A stretch of 29,850 bases of DNA. Source: Tranzscheliella williamsii. Its lineage: Eukaryota > Basidiomycota > Ustilaginomycetes > Ustilaginales > Ustilaginaceae. The notes under the pieces are model-generated. The model was not told the origin of the DNA and ran no database searches. It saw only the letters and a list, made by a program, of their open reading frames with translations. The stretch is taken from NCBI GenBank assembly GCA_023212725.1, contig JALBYF010000112.1, positions 1 to 29,850 of the forward strand. The letters run 5' to 3'. A program made the position numbers and the translations under genes. Shown piece after piece: positions 1-8,689 of the stretch. Positions within the stretch are counted from its first letter, which is position 1, and every line of letters starts with the position of its first letter.

Positions 1-5
1 CGTCC

Positions 6-135
6 GTCTGTGGTCTGCTGTCTGCTGTCTGTGCCATCTGTGCCATCTGCCGTCTGCTGTCTGCTGTCTGCTGTCTGCTGTCTGTGGTCTGTGGTCTGTG
101 GTCTGTGGTCTGTGGTCTGTGGTCTGCGGTCTGCC
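6..135. repeat. 7-bp minisatellite (GTCTGCT)n / (GTCTGTG)n
   Basis: Heptamer units follow one another in register. GTCTGTG, GTCTGCT, GTCTGCT and GTCTGTG occupy 6-33. Two 9-bp variants (CCATCTGTG, CCATCTGCC) follow, then four GTCTGCT (52-79), six GTCTGTG (80-121) and two decayed units (122-135). All units share the core GTCTG. The block may continue beyond the left edge. Open frames through it give only Cys/Leu/Val-rich translations, so it is taken as non-coding. Confidence 0.9.
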
Positions 136-757
136 ACATCTCCCTCCTGTCTGTTGTCTGCCGTTGCACCAAAAGCCCCCAAGGCAGGTGGAGGTTGGGC
201 CTGGCAGCGGACAAATCCAACTTGGCAATTTCCGTCCTTGACGCGTTGTCCCCATTTCCGCCCTTTCCCACGGAGAGGCGGCCAAAATGCAGGGGAAAGG
301 TGTCCAGGGTCGGCATGGCGCCTGTGTGCGCGACGACAGACAGCGGCCCCATCCGTGGACTTGCGACGCTGCCCATCCTCTGCCAAAGGGCATCTGCGAC
401 GCGCCACGCAGAGACTGCGCCTAGGGCTAGGGTACATTGTAGGCTAGCCTTCTGAGAATACACTCCTGCAATTTGGTACAGCAGCATTGACTGTGTATTG
501 AGCAATGAGGTGTACAACTGAGGAGGGGGTCAAAACGCGATGATGAGGAGAGCTGTCAAATGTCAAAATATTTAGGTGATGCGATTGTACAGTACATAGC
601 ATGTAACAACAGTGATGTGGTGAATGTGATCATAGCTACTGTGACTGCTGAACAAAAGCATTTGGCCGGATCGCTAATCGGGAATTCAGGTCAGGTTAGC
701 GAGTTAGCGGGTCGATGAATCATTCCCCAAACTAAAACGACACTAACTTATCAGTTC

Positions 758-780
758 GGAACACAGCTGACCGAGAAGCA
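758..780 (+). repeat. Direct repeat, copy 1
   Basis: The core GAACACAGCTGACCGAGAAG matches the copy at 1029-1050 with one mismatch over 21 bases. Both copies are followed within about 35 nt by GG(C/T)TCCATGC, so the related unit is probably about 50 bp with an indel. Confidence 0.6.
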
Positions 781-1028
781 GCGAATTGACGTGGCTCCAT
801 GCATGGAACATTTTCACAATATGTAATGCACCTTTGAAAGCGCGATTCCACGTTTCCAGAGGCCTTTTAGCATGAGGGGTGGGCGTGGAATCAGGTGCGT
901 AAACGCTAGTGAACTCGCACTCGGCTCAAGTATCGCTAGCATGGTACATACTCATATTCATTGTGGCGTTGAATAGAATGGAAAGCATCGAATCAGAACA
1001 TAACCGATTTGGCATAGGCTCACGACTC

Positions 1029-1050
1029 AGAACACAGCCGACCGAGAAGC
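1029..1050 (+). repeat. Direct repeat, copy 2
   Basis: The core GAACACAGCCGACCGAGAAG is the second copy of the repeat at 758-780, same orientation, 270 bp downstream and about 235 bp before the ABC transporter ATG. Two near-identical sites in one upstream region could be regulatory elements or fragments of a dispersed repeat. The sequence alone does not decide. Confidence 0.6.
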
Positions 1051-1285
1051 GCATACTGAGCTTACTACTATGGTTCCATGCTGCGTGACTTGCCCTTATC
1101 ACCACTCATGACTATCCCCCAAGCGGGGCGGTGGCCCGCAACCAGTCCAGGGCTTGGTTAGTGCAGGCTGGCTGTTTCCGTTCTGCTTAAAAGACACTTC
1201 ATACCGCACCACCGTGTCCTCTCTTCTGCCTCTTCTCTCCCAGCCACGCTACTATCTTGTTCTCAAGCGTTGGCGGCCAGCCACG

Positions 1286-4200
1286 ATGCAGTCCGTTTGC
1301 GCCACGCCGCTCCACGCAGACAATACCTGGGGTCCCGCCTCGCCCTGTCGATTCTTCGACTTCACCATCCGCTTTGAGTCACTCATCTTCTCCATCCTCC
1401 CATCTGCCGTCTTGCTACTCGCCCTCGCCCTAGTCTCGACCCGATCTCTGCTGCCACGCAAGCGCGCACAGCCACACTCGCGGCAGCACGTCCGTGCCCC
1501 CCGTCACCAACCTTTTGCCGCCTCGCTCATCTTCAGCCTCGCTGCGTTGCTCTTGGCCGTACACGTCGCGCTCGTTCCCATTCTGGCAGCTGCTGCTTAC
1601 CAACATGCTACTCTCTTGCTTCTTCCCGCTGCCATTCTCCAGGCCGTGGCAAGCCTCGCGATCACTGCCGCGCTAGGCCTCCCTTTGGTACCGCCCCACA
1701 CTCGTCGTCGCTTTCGCTTGCCACCTACCCCCGCCCCAGCCTTCCTATTGCACGCTTTGATCAGCTTCTACCTCGTCGCCTGCGCCCTCTTTGGGTCAGC
1801 ACAGCTGCGCACCGCTCTCCGCGCCCCATTGCTCCGCCACCATGCAGCCATCGCACCGCTGTTGGCAGTTCGCATCGGCCTCGCCATCCTTCTGCTTGCA
1901 ACCCTCGCGTCCAAGTCGGTCGATCCTAGCTCGACGCTTCGCACTCAAAATGCTAGCATCGTTCAGACCCTCTTCTTCTTGCACCTCGTGCCTCTTCTAT
2001 GGCAAGGGCGCTCTCATCCCATCGATGTCCAGTCCATGGATCCTATGCCCGAGCCTGCTCACGTTCTATCGCGCCGTCTCTACACCGCCTGGCAGCCAGC
2101 AAAGGCCGCCCATCACCCTTCCAAATACCATGCTACCCGACCTCTGTTGCCAATGTACCCAAGCGCCGACGCAATTGAGCTGTCCACCAAAATGGTGACG
2201 TCGAACCAAAGCAATCAATCACCCCTGCCCCCCTCCAAATCTGCTCGCTCGGAATCCTCTCCCAATATTGCGCTGGGCTCGTATCTACACCCATCGTCTT
2301 CATCCTCCGCTTTCCATCGCCGGGCACCTACTGGATCGAGGTTGCTCCTGGCCATGTTTCGAGCCTCTCCGAGCATTTTTCTCAAACCCGTGCTCCCCAA
2401 AGCCTTCTTCACACTCTGCGCCATTTTGAAGCCCATCATGGTCCAGACGACGCTTTCCTTTGTCGACTCGTACGGTGCAGGCGAGGTGCACCAGCCCGTT
2501 CAGTTCGGATACGGGCTAGTAGGCGCCTTCGCCCTCGTCTATCTCATCACGGCTATCGCCCAGGGTCAGTATCTCTCAGCTGTATACAGCGCCAACTGCA
2601 CAGTCCGAGGCATGCTTGTGCAAACTATCTGCGCTAAGAGTCTTTTGGTCTCGGTCGGTGCCTTGCAAACCGACGATGCCGTTTCGCCCACTGCTCTCAT
2701 GTCTGTCGATGTCGAACGCATCGTTGTGGCCCTCGATGCTTTTCACGAATTTTGGAGTGGGCTCGTCATCATCCCTGTCGCCATCTATCTCCTCTACCGT
2801 GTCGTCGGTCTAGCCTTTGTTGCCACCATCATCGCCATCATTGTCTCGCTCGTATTCATTCCGCTCGTCGCACGCGGTATCGGCGCAGCTCAGGGCGCCT
2901 GGAGCCGTAAGACGGATGCTCGCGTCAAGTTGATATCCACAGTTTTGAAGCATATCCGTGCTATAAAGATGCTCGCCTATGAGCATTACATCTTTCAGAA
3001 GCTACTCTTCCTGCGTTCAGAAGAAGTGACTGCTCTTCGCACCTACTGCTTGCGCGGGTTTGGCATATCCTGTTTCAGCGTCTTTTCCAGCGAGATAATT
3101 CTCTTTGCCACCATCGCCACCTTTTCCATCCTTACCGCCCTCTCATTTATCAATAACTTTACGCCTACCAACATCTTTTCGGCCATCACCATCCTCGCTA
3201 TCGTCGACACGCCGCTCTTTGCCATCAGTTCCAAGCTGGCCGCGCTCCTTTCGGCCCTTTCGAGTATTGCGCGCATCGAAGCTTTCCTCTATCTCGATGA
3301 AACTCCCATGCTGCGGTTGGCTGAATTGGCACCAGATCCTCATCTGGATGCCCGATCGTTATCACTGGGGTCTACGCAGATGGTCAGCCTCCAAGGCGCC
3401 GAATTTGGCTGGTCGACGGAATCTGACCCCGTCCTCAGCAACGTCTCGTTGCACATCTCGCTCGGTGAACGGATTGCGGTCCTCGGCCATGCATCTAGCG
3501 GAAAATCTACGCTCCTGACAGCACTTTTGGGCGAGCTTGACGTGCGATCGGGCGTGGTTCACCTTCCCATGCTCGAACGGAAAGTTGGCTACGTCTCACA
3601 GACACCATGGGTGTGCACTGCTCTGTCTATCCGAGAGAACGTGGTACTCGGAGCCCAATTCGATCCTCGTCGCTTCGATCAGGCTTGTTGGGCCTGCGGT
3701 CTTGATATAGATTTTGGTCAACTGCCCCAGGGGGCCAACACCATTGCTCAGCGCCTTAGCGGTGGACAGAAGCAGCGTGTGGCATTGTGCCGTGCAATTT
3801 ATCTTGACGCCGACGTGTTGATACTCGACGATCCTCTTTCGGCCGTCGATGCCGTTACCTCCCGAGACATTATTCAGCGGGTGTTCGCGCCCGGTGCGTT
3901 GACGGCGGGGAAGACGGTAATTCTTTCGAGCCACTCTATTCAACTTCAATCTACGTGCAACCGTTTTCTCCTTGCCAAAAATGGCGCCATTGTCGAGGTC
4001 GATGGTCCGCCGCCATCTCAGGCCAGAGCGTGCCATCAAGAATCTGGTGCTAGAGATTCGAATGATATGCAACCTGGACTGGAGGGTCGCTGTGGTTCGC
4101 GCGAAGCCGACGCCGACGCCGATGCCGACGAGGCCGTTGTAGCGCCACAGCTCGATCCAGCGGACGAGGACGTGATCAAGGAGGGCCGCATCAAGCTGCG

Positions 4201-6052
4201 AGTGTACAAGGCATGGCTGACCGGCGCTGGGATCCCTGCAATGTCGTGCTACTTCCTCTTGCTGTTTGCCGCTAACGGTCTCTACTACGGCGAACAGTAT
4301 TATCTTCAGTCGTGGTCCGGAGACCATCGCGGCAGCCCACAATCCTTGCATCGATCCCTGGGACGAGGACTTGGTTCGTTAGCTGCACTCCAAGTAGCCC
4401 GCGTAGCGACTTACGCATGTGCTTCGTGGCTCTTCCTTGCATTAGCGATCCCGAGTGTAGCACGCTCGCTGCACCAGCGCGAGCTGCATGGTTTGCTATG
4501 CCGTCGTTACGCCTACTTCCAGACCATCTCGCCTGGCATTCTGGTTAATCGATTCACACAGGATCTCTTTGTGTTGGACTATGAGTTCTCGAAAGCCCTA
4601 ATGAATCTGCTCTTCTTCCTCCAAGACCTATTCCTCGCGCTTGTCACGATGGTGATTCCTGCGCCCTACCTCTTGGTGGTAATCGCCGGGGCTGGAGGCT
4701 TGTACTGGATCATCTACAAGATTTATGCACCCAATTCGCGACACCTCCGCAGGCTTGAGATGGCGACCAAATCGCCGCTGCATTCACATTTTTCAGCCAT
4801 CTCGGAGGCCGAAGGGCTCCTCGTCATCCGAGCGTCCCATCAAATGGCATCTCTAGCTGCCACTAACGCTAAACTGTTGGATCGCTCGCAGAAACCGTAT
4901 TGGTTGCTCTGGCAGGTACGGGCCTGGCTACAAACCTGGTTGTTTACGCTAGCGGCGCTTCTCAACACAATGCTGGTGCTTATTGCCGTGCTCCTCCGCA
5001 ACAGCCCCAGCGTGACTACCCTAGGCATTGCGCTTGTTTCAGCTACGTCAGTGGCCAACCTGCTCAACTCACTCTTGATGTCCTGGACAGAAGCCGAAAT
5101 CGCGTCCGTCGCCTTGGAGCGTATCGATGAGCTGTCCAGCTTACCAGAGGATGCGAGCCAGGTCGAGCATCTTCAAGTCCCCGGCGACATGTCACAGCCG
5201 GTGCGTGATGTTGCAAAAACCTGTGGAGCTGCAAAATCGCCGGCCATCTTCGCAACAGACGAGATGGTTGTGAGCGAAGTAATCACTAGGCCGCCGCAAC
5301 GGATCTGCCTGCAAATGGACGAAGTCGGCGTGCGTTATGGGGGCAGGGATACTAAGGAAGTTTTACGCAGTCTCAGCTTGACGTTGCGCGGAGGCGAGCG
5401 AATCGGAGTTTGCGGTCGATCTGGTTCAGGCAAATCGACCTTTCTCCTTCTCCTCCTCGGCATGTTAGCTCCGAGCTCCGGGGAGTACCGCATGAACGGT
5501 CTTGACGCTGCCCTCCTTCCACCGCACCGGATCCGTTCAGAGGCAAGCGTCGTGCCCCAGGAGCCTTTGGTGCTCCCCGCCTCGCTCCGAGAGAATCTTG
5601 ATCCTGGGAAGCTGTGCAACGCTAGCGATGACGAGATGTGGCGTGTACTACGCGATTGCCGCCTTGCCGGTGATGCCATGCTGGTTCAAAATGGTCTCGA
5701 CACCGTTCTACATCACGAATCGATGACGCATAGTAAGCGGCAGCTCATCAACGTTGCACGAGCCATCCTCAAACGTCCACGTCTTCTGGTGCTTGACGAG
5801 GCTACGTCGAGCATGGACATTGAGACCGATCAATTGGTCCAGCAAGTGCTTGAAAAGGAGTGCCAACGCCCATCAGCACCGCCCCTCGTCGTTTCGGTTG
5901 CACATAGAATAGAATCGATCATCGGCTATGATCGCATTCTTGTCTTGGATCACGGTCAGCTGGTGGAAGTCGGAAGTGCGGAAGAGTTGCTCCAGCTACC
6001 TAATGGCATCTTTCGATCCTACACTCAAGAGCAAGGGCTTCTACATTCGTGA
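1286..6052 (+). CDS. ABCC (MRP-type) full ABC transporter, 1588 aa
   Basis: This is a full-size ATP-driven exporter of the MRP/YCF1 class, expected in vacuolar or plasma membrane; class substrates are glutathione conjugates and organic anions, but the substrate here cannot be read. The frame is open from 1154, but the first ATG is at 1286 in a good context (CCACGATGC), giving the ABCC-like N-terminus with WGP and FDFT. Order: TMD0-like hydrophobic N-terminus (to ~260), TMD1, NBD1 (Walker A GHASSGKS 734-741, LSGGQ 824-828, Walker B LILDD 845-849), acidic linker with an Ala-Asp repeat, TMD2, NBD2 (Walker A GRSGSGKS 1377-1384, degenerate signature MTHSKRQ 1480-1486, Walker B LLVLDE 1500-1505). 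NBD1 has Asp in place of the catalytic Glu. Together with the degenerate NBD2 signature, this puts both defects in one composite ATP site, the usual MRP asymmetry. No intron is needed. Confidence 0.95.
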   Translation: MQSVCATPLHADNTWGPASPCRFFDFTIRFESLIFSILPSAVLLLALALVSTRSLLPRKRAQPHSRQHVRAPRHQPFAASLIFSLAALLLAVHVALVPILAAAAYQHATLLLLPAAILQAVASLAITAALGLPLVPPHTRRRFRLPPTPAPAFLLHALISFYLVACALFGSAQLRTALRAPLLRHHAAIAPLLAVRIGLAILLLATLASKSVDPSSTLRTQNASIVQTLFFLHLVPLLWQGRSHPIDVQSMDPMPEPAHVLSRRLYTAWQPAKAAHHPSKYHATRPLLPMYPSADAIELSTKMVTSNQSNQSPLPPSKSARSESSPNIALGSYLHPSSSSSAFHRRAPTGSRLLLAMFRASPSIFLKPVLPKAFFTLCAILKPIMVQTTLSFVDSYGAGEVHQPVQFGYGLVGAFALVYLITAIAQGQYLSAVYSANCTVRGMLVQTICAKSLLVSVGALQTDDAVSPTALMSVDVERIVVALDAFHEFWSGLVIIPVAIYLLYRVVGLAFVATIIAIIVSLVFIPLVARGIGAAQGAWSRKTDARVKLISTVLKHIRAIKMLAYEHYIFQKLLFLRSEEVTALRTYCLRGFGISCFSVFSSEIILFATIATFSILTALSFINNFTPTNIFSAITILAIVDTPLFAISSKLAALLSALSSIARIEAFLYLDETPMLRLAELAPDPHLDARSLSLGSTQMVSLQGAEFGWSTESDPVLSNVSLHISLGERIAVLGHASSGKSTLLTALLGELDVRSGVVHLPMLERKVGYVSQTPWVCTALSIRENVVLGAQFDPRRFDQACWACGLDIDFGQLPQGANTIAQRLSGGQKQRVALCRAIYLDADVLILDDPLSAVDAVTSRDIIQRVFAPGALTAGKTVILSSHSIQLQSTCNRFLLAKNGAIVEVDGPPPSQARACHQESGARDSNDMQPGLEGRCGSREADADADADEAVVAPQLDPADEDVIKEGRIKLRVYKAWLTGAGIPAMSCYFLLLFAANGLYYGEQYYLQSWSGDHRGSPQSLHRSLGRGLGSLAALQVARVATYACASWLFLALAIPSVARSLHQRELHGLLCRRYAYFQTISPGILVNRFTQDLFVLDYEFSKALMNLLFFLQDLFLALVTMVIPAPYLLVVIAGAGGLYWIIYKIYAPNSRHLRRLEMATKSPLHSHFSAISEAEGLLVIRASHQMASLAATNAKLLDRSQKPYWLLWQVRAWLQTWLFTLAALLNTMLVLIAVLLRNSPSVTTLGIALVSATSVANLLNSLLMSWTEAEIASVALERIDELSSLPEDASQVEHLQVPGDMSQPVRDVAKTCGAAKSPAIFATDEMVVSEVITRPPQRICLQMDEVGVRYGGRDTKEVLRSLSLTLRGGERIGVCGRSGSGKSTFLLLLLGMLAPSSGEYRMNGLDAALLPPHRIRSEASVVPQEPLVLPASLRENLDPGKLCNASDDEMWRVLRDCRLAGDAMLVQNGLDTVLHHESMTHSKRQLINVARAILKRPRLLVLDEATSSMDIETDQLVQQVLEKECQRPSAPPLVVSVAHRIESIIGYDRILVLDHGQLVEVGSAEELLQLPNGIFRSYTQEQGLLHS

Positions 6053-6746
6053 ATCATATCTCGGCACGTCTCAATGGCAGGTATTGTGGCTTACTGAATC
6101 CTACCCTTAACCGTCAAGCCCACTTCTCACACCGCTATATTGCGATAATGTGCAACCACCGTCACTCGTAAAACTTGTCACGCACTTAGGTACTCACACG
6201 CCTGCATCTATGCACGTCTTGATTCGCCAGACGGCGATGAACGCAATGATGATCGATCTGCAGAGACTAGCACGATTGACGCATGCTAATCGTGCGAGAT
6301 AAGTTAGTTACCTGCTCTTTTGTCCTTCAGAAATGCGACGCTAAGGAGGCTGCAAATGCCAAGCATGGAATGGCCACGCAGCGCTACCTCCAGTGTTGCA
6401 AGCACCGCCATAGCCCGCTCAGCCACTGCCACCAAAGGACATTCGGGAGTCGATTTGACCATCTTGACAACACGCCCCCAAAAGGGAAACCACCCTCTAT
6501 AATAATATCCAGAGATGCATCATTATTGAAGGTTAAGAGGCTGTATGTGACAGGGTTGGTCTGATGCTGCACATGTCATAGCTCTCAGTGGGCCACACAT
6601 GCACCATTGCACGTCCCAAAGGTAAGAATGGTGATGCCAGCAGCTGCAGGATCAGCCATTGGATCACACACATGCACACTCACTTCATATCGAGTTCCCA
6701 CTATGCGGAGCCATTGGCTGTGCCATGTCTCCACAGTAGGTGGAAG

Positions 6747-6834
6747 ATAGACCACTCACATGTATATAGTATGGCACTCTGAGACTGGAGGAGGTTGACC
6801 CTCATCCAGTCTAGTCAATTCACATGTGGTCTAT
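6747..6834. repeat. Imperfect long inverted repeat (hairpin)
   Basis: Outer arms ATAGACCAC (6747-6755) and GTGGTCTAT (6826-6834) are perfectly complementary. An inner pair AGACTGG (6782-6788) and CCAGTCT (6806-6812) extends the stem, with GAGG/CCTC pairing inside it. The left arm carries about 13 extra unpaired bases. It could be a foldback element remnant or a structured transcript. Confidence 0.45.
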
Positions 6835-7127
6835 ACCATTGAGGGTATCTCCCTGCTCAACAGGCAGCAGGGGCGATACTGACGGGCACTCTGCCTGGCA
6901 CAGCACGGCGGAGCACATGCGCTCTTTACAGTGCCCAACACCAACACCACCAACACCATCAGCACAACTACCGCCCAACAGCATAGTCGCTACAAGCATA
7001 CTGACACCACTATTGTCCTATAGCATGTTGAGGCAGCGCAGTCCAGAGCAAGACAGCCCACACTGGACAGCGCTGGGGACCAGCGCTACTCCCACCAGTT
7101 CCCTCAATGGGGTTGTCAAGTGGGTTT

Positions 7128-7150
7128 CCTAGTAGGACAAGACTACTAGG
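7128..7150. repeat. Perfect 8-bp stem, 7-nt loop hairpin
   Basis: CCTAGTAG (7128-7135) and CTACTAGG (7143-7150) are exact reverse complements around GACAAGA. The hairpin is not next to any gene end I can support, so its role is unknown. Confidence 0.6.
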
Positions 7151-8024
7151 AGCACGCCCGTTACAGATCGCTCATACAAGATTGCTATTGGGAAATGTTG
7201 TGTGTTGATCAATCTTTGTCACACTGGGGTTGGTTGATGATCAATTCTGCTATGTGGTCGCCAGAGCAGGCTATTATGTCTATGCAGTTCTTCGGTCAGA
7301 CAAAACGCAGATGATGCAGCCTGTACATGCCATTCCCATGAGCGTTTTCGGACAGCAGGAGCCGGAAGATGGGTCCATAGAAGAGGTCGGGCATGTTTCC
7401 CAATGGACATTGAAGACTTACTAGAGTGGATGAGGATCTGAACGATGGTGCAATTCTCTACATGACACCTTGTCCACCCTGGTGCATAAGTTCTGGCCGT
7501 ACTTCTGCTTGCAAAATGTGGACTATCATAGTGACTATATGGTATGTCCGTGTTAGCCCGACAAGTGAAATGCCACGGTTGGTTGCATCGCCCATATGAC
7601 TTATAGAATGGCGATGCGGCCGTGAACCTGACTGCGGCCAATCACCCCATGACGTTGAAATGAGCTCACGCAGCGCGAACAAAAGCTAAAGGAGAAAACA
7701 GTGCTAGGATTGGTCGTGGTCGGTAAAGAAGCGTGCAAAGGAAATATGTGCTAGGTCTCGAAACCTCGCCTGTAAAGGGCTGGAGTTCGATACTCGGAAA
7801 AAGGATAATATGTGGGGCGTACGCTCTCATTCGCTTATCGGCCGTGACAACGTTCAGCTCGCACATAGCAACAGCGCCCTGTTACACTCTCCACATGATC
7901 TCCTCTGCCAAATGATGTCTGTCGCGGGCGGCAGCAGTCCTTGATATTTCGTATTTGCACCTCCCTCATTATTGTCGTGCGCCTTGCTTCGCGGCTTGCC
8001 ATTTCTCGCTGCTTCCCATGAGCC

Positions 8025-8203
8025 TCGCCGGCTGTAGGATCATCGAAGCAGATGTGCTTGCGCCGCTGACCAAACCAGTCGGACTTCGTGGATCGTTCGA
8101 TTACAAGTCCGCGGTCTTCAAGGAACCGGACGGTCGCCCCGAAGCAGGTCCTGTAATATCTGACCGGCACGCACATCTCGCCAAGCAAGTCGGCCCCATG
8201 TTT
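8025..8203 (+). repeat. Dispersed repeat, copy A (tandem with B)
   Basis: First of three diverged copies. It starts at TCGCCGG, then carries GCTTGCGCCGCTGA, CCAGTCGGACTT, CCGAAGCAGGTCCTGTAATA and CCAAGCAAGTCGG in order. The same landmarks recur in copy C (10623-10822), most closely at TCCTGTAATATC and GAAGCA. Both strands give short protein-like translations (for example CFG..VRFLEDRGLV on minus), so an old coding origin is possible. Confidence 0.65.
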
Positions 8204-8389
8204 TGGGTCTGCTTGCGCTGCTCACCAGCCAGGTGGACTTGGGGTTTCGTTCAAATACAAGCCCGCAGTCATGGAGGAAACGGAAGATTATGCCGAAGCA
8301 CATAACCTAATATCCGCCCAGCCCGCACAGCGTCAAGCCAGTCGGACATAAGGTTTCGTTCATCAAAGATTATTGTGATTAGAGACACA
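8204..8389 (+). repeat. Dispersed repeat, copy B
   Basis: Directly follows copy A in the same orientation. Shared landmarks with copy C are GCTTGCGCTG, CAAATACAA-CCCGCAGTCAT, GCCGAAGCA, TAATATCCGCCC, CCCGCACAG and the tail GT(C)GGA-TAAG...TTTC-TTCATCA ending in GTGATTAGAGACACA. Similarity stops about 300 bp before the NmrA-like ATG. Confidence 0.65.
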
Positions 8390-8689
8390 AAGTTCACCTC
8401 ACATCCCCTTTCTGAATCGCACCATGAGGAGATTTGATCTTAAGCGTCCTTTGGCCAATGAGTCAGATTACAACTAAGGTACGTCCCCTTTCTACGCACA
8501 TGGAATATCCCTCAGGTGGGGAATCGATGCCTTTGATATGGCTAAAGACGAAAACTTATAAGGGCTGTCATCGTCCACCTTATTCTTCCAGCATAAATCT
8601 CCATCTCATCTCCTCTCAACAAGTAACACATCTATTTCTTATCTTAGTGAACATACGAAACCGAATCCTACACACCTGATCAAAGAACC
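8390..8689 (+). promoter_or_regulatory. Upstream region of the NmrA-like gene
   Basis: Between repeat copy B and the ATG at 8690. A TATA-like element CTTATAAG lies at 8555-8562, about 130 bp before the ATG. It is followed by a C/T-rich leader with CTCATCTCCTCTC and an A-rich segment just before the start, a plausible fungal core promoter and 5'UTR. No specific regulator site is recognised. Confidence 0.35.

Larger units (their letters stand above)
136..1285. other. Intergenic region upstream of the ABC transporter
   Basis: No frame gives a convincing protein. It holds a dispersed 21-bp direct repeat (listed separately) and a 9-bp inverted repeat, GATTCCACG at 844-852 against CGTGGAATC at 884-892, with a 31-nt spacer. 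The last ~100 bases before the transporter ATG are pyrimidine-rich, as expected of a fungal leader. A CTTAAAAG stretch near 1187-1194 could be a weak core promoter. Confidence 0.5.
6053..8024. other. 2-kb region without a recognisable gene
   Basis: Frames are broken and translations resemble no family I know. The stretch contains CAACAC/CACCAC-type low complexity near 6929-6965, an imperfect 88-nt inverted repeat at 6747-6834 and a perfect 8-bp stem hairpin at 7128-7150. A short minus-strand peptide-like stretch (~7219-7641) looks weakly coding but is not recognisable. The mix of small palindromes and broken frames fits decayed mobile DNA, which is inference. Confidence 0.4.

Noticed and set aside
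10..455. Two overlapping open frames at the left edge
   Set aside because: They are driven by the heptamer repeat and give repetitive Cys/Leu/Val peptides in two frames at once.
3596..4351. 251-codon minus-strand open frame within the ABC transporter
   Set aside because: Fully antisense to the conserved NBD1 region; no protein-like pattern of its own.
7219..7641. 140-codon minus-strand frame, considered as a retrotransposon (Copia-like) fragment
   Set aside because: No reverse transcriptase, integrase or RNase H motif can be read in any frame, and no LTR pair was found.
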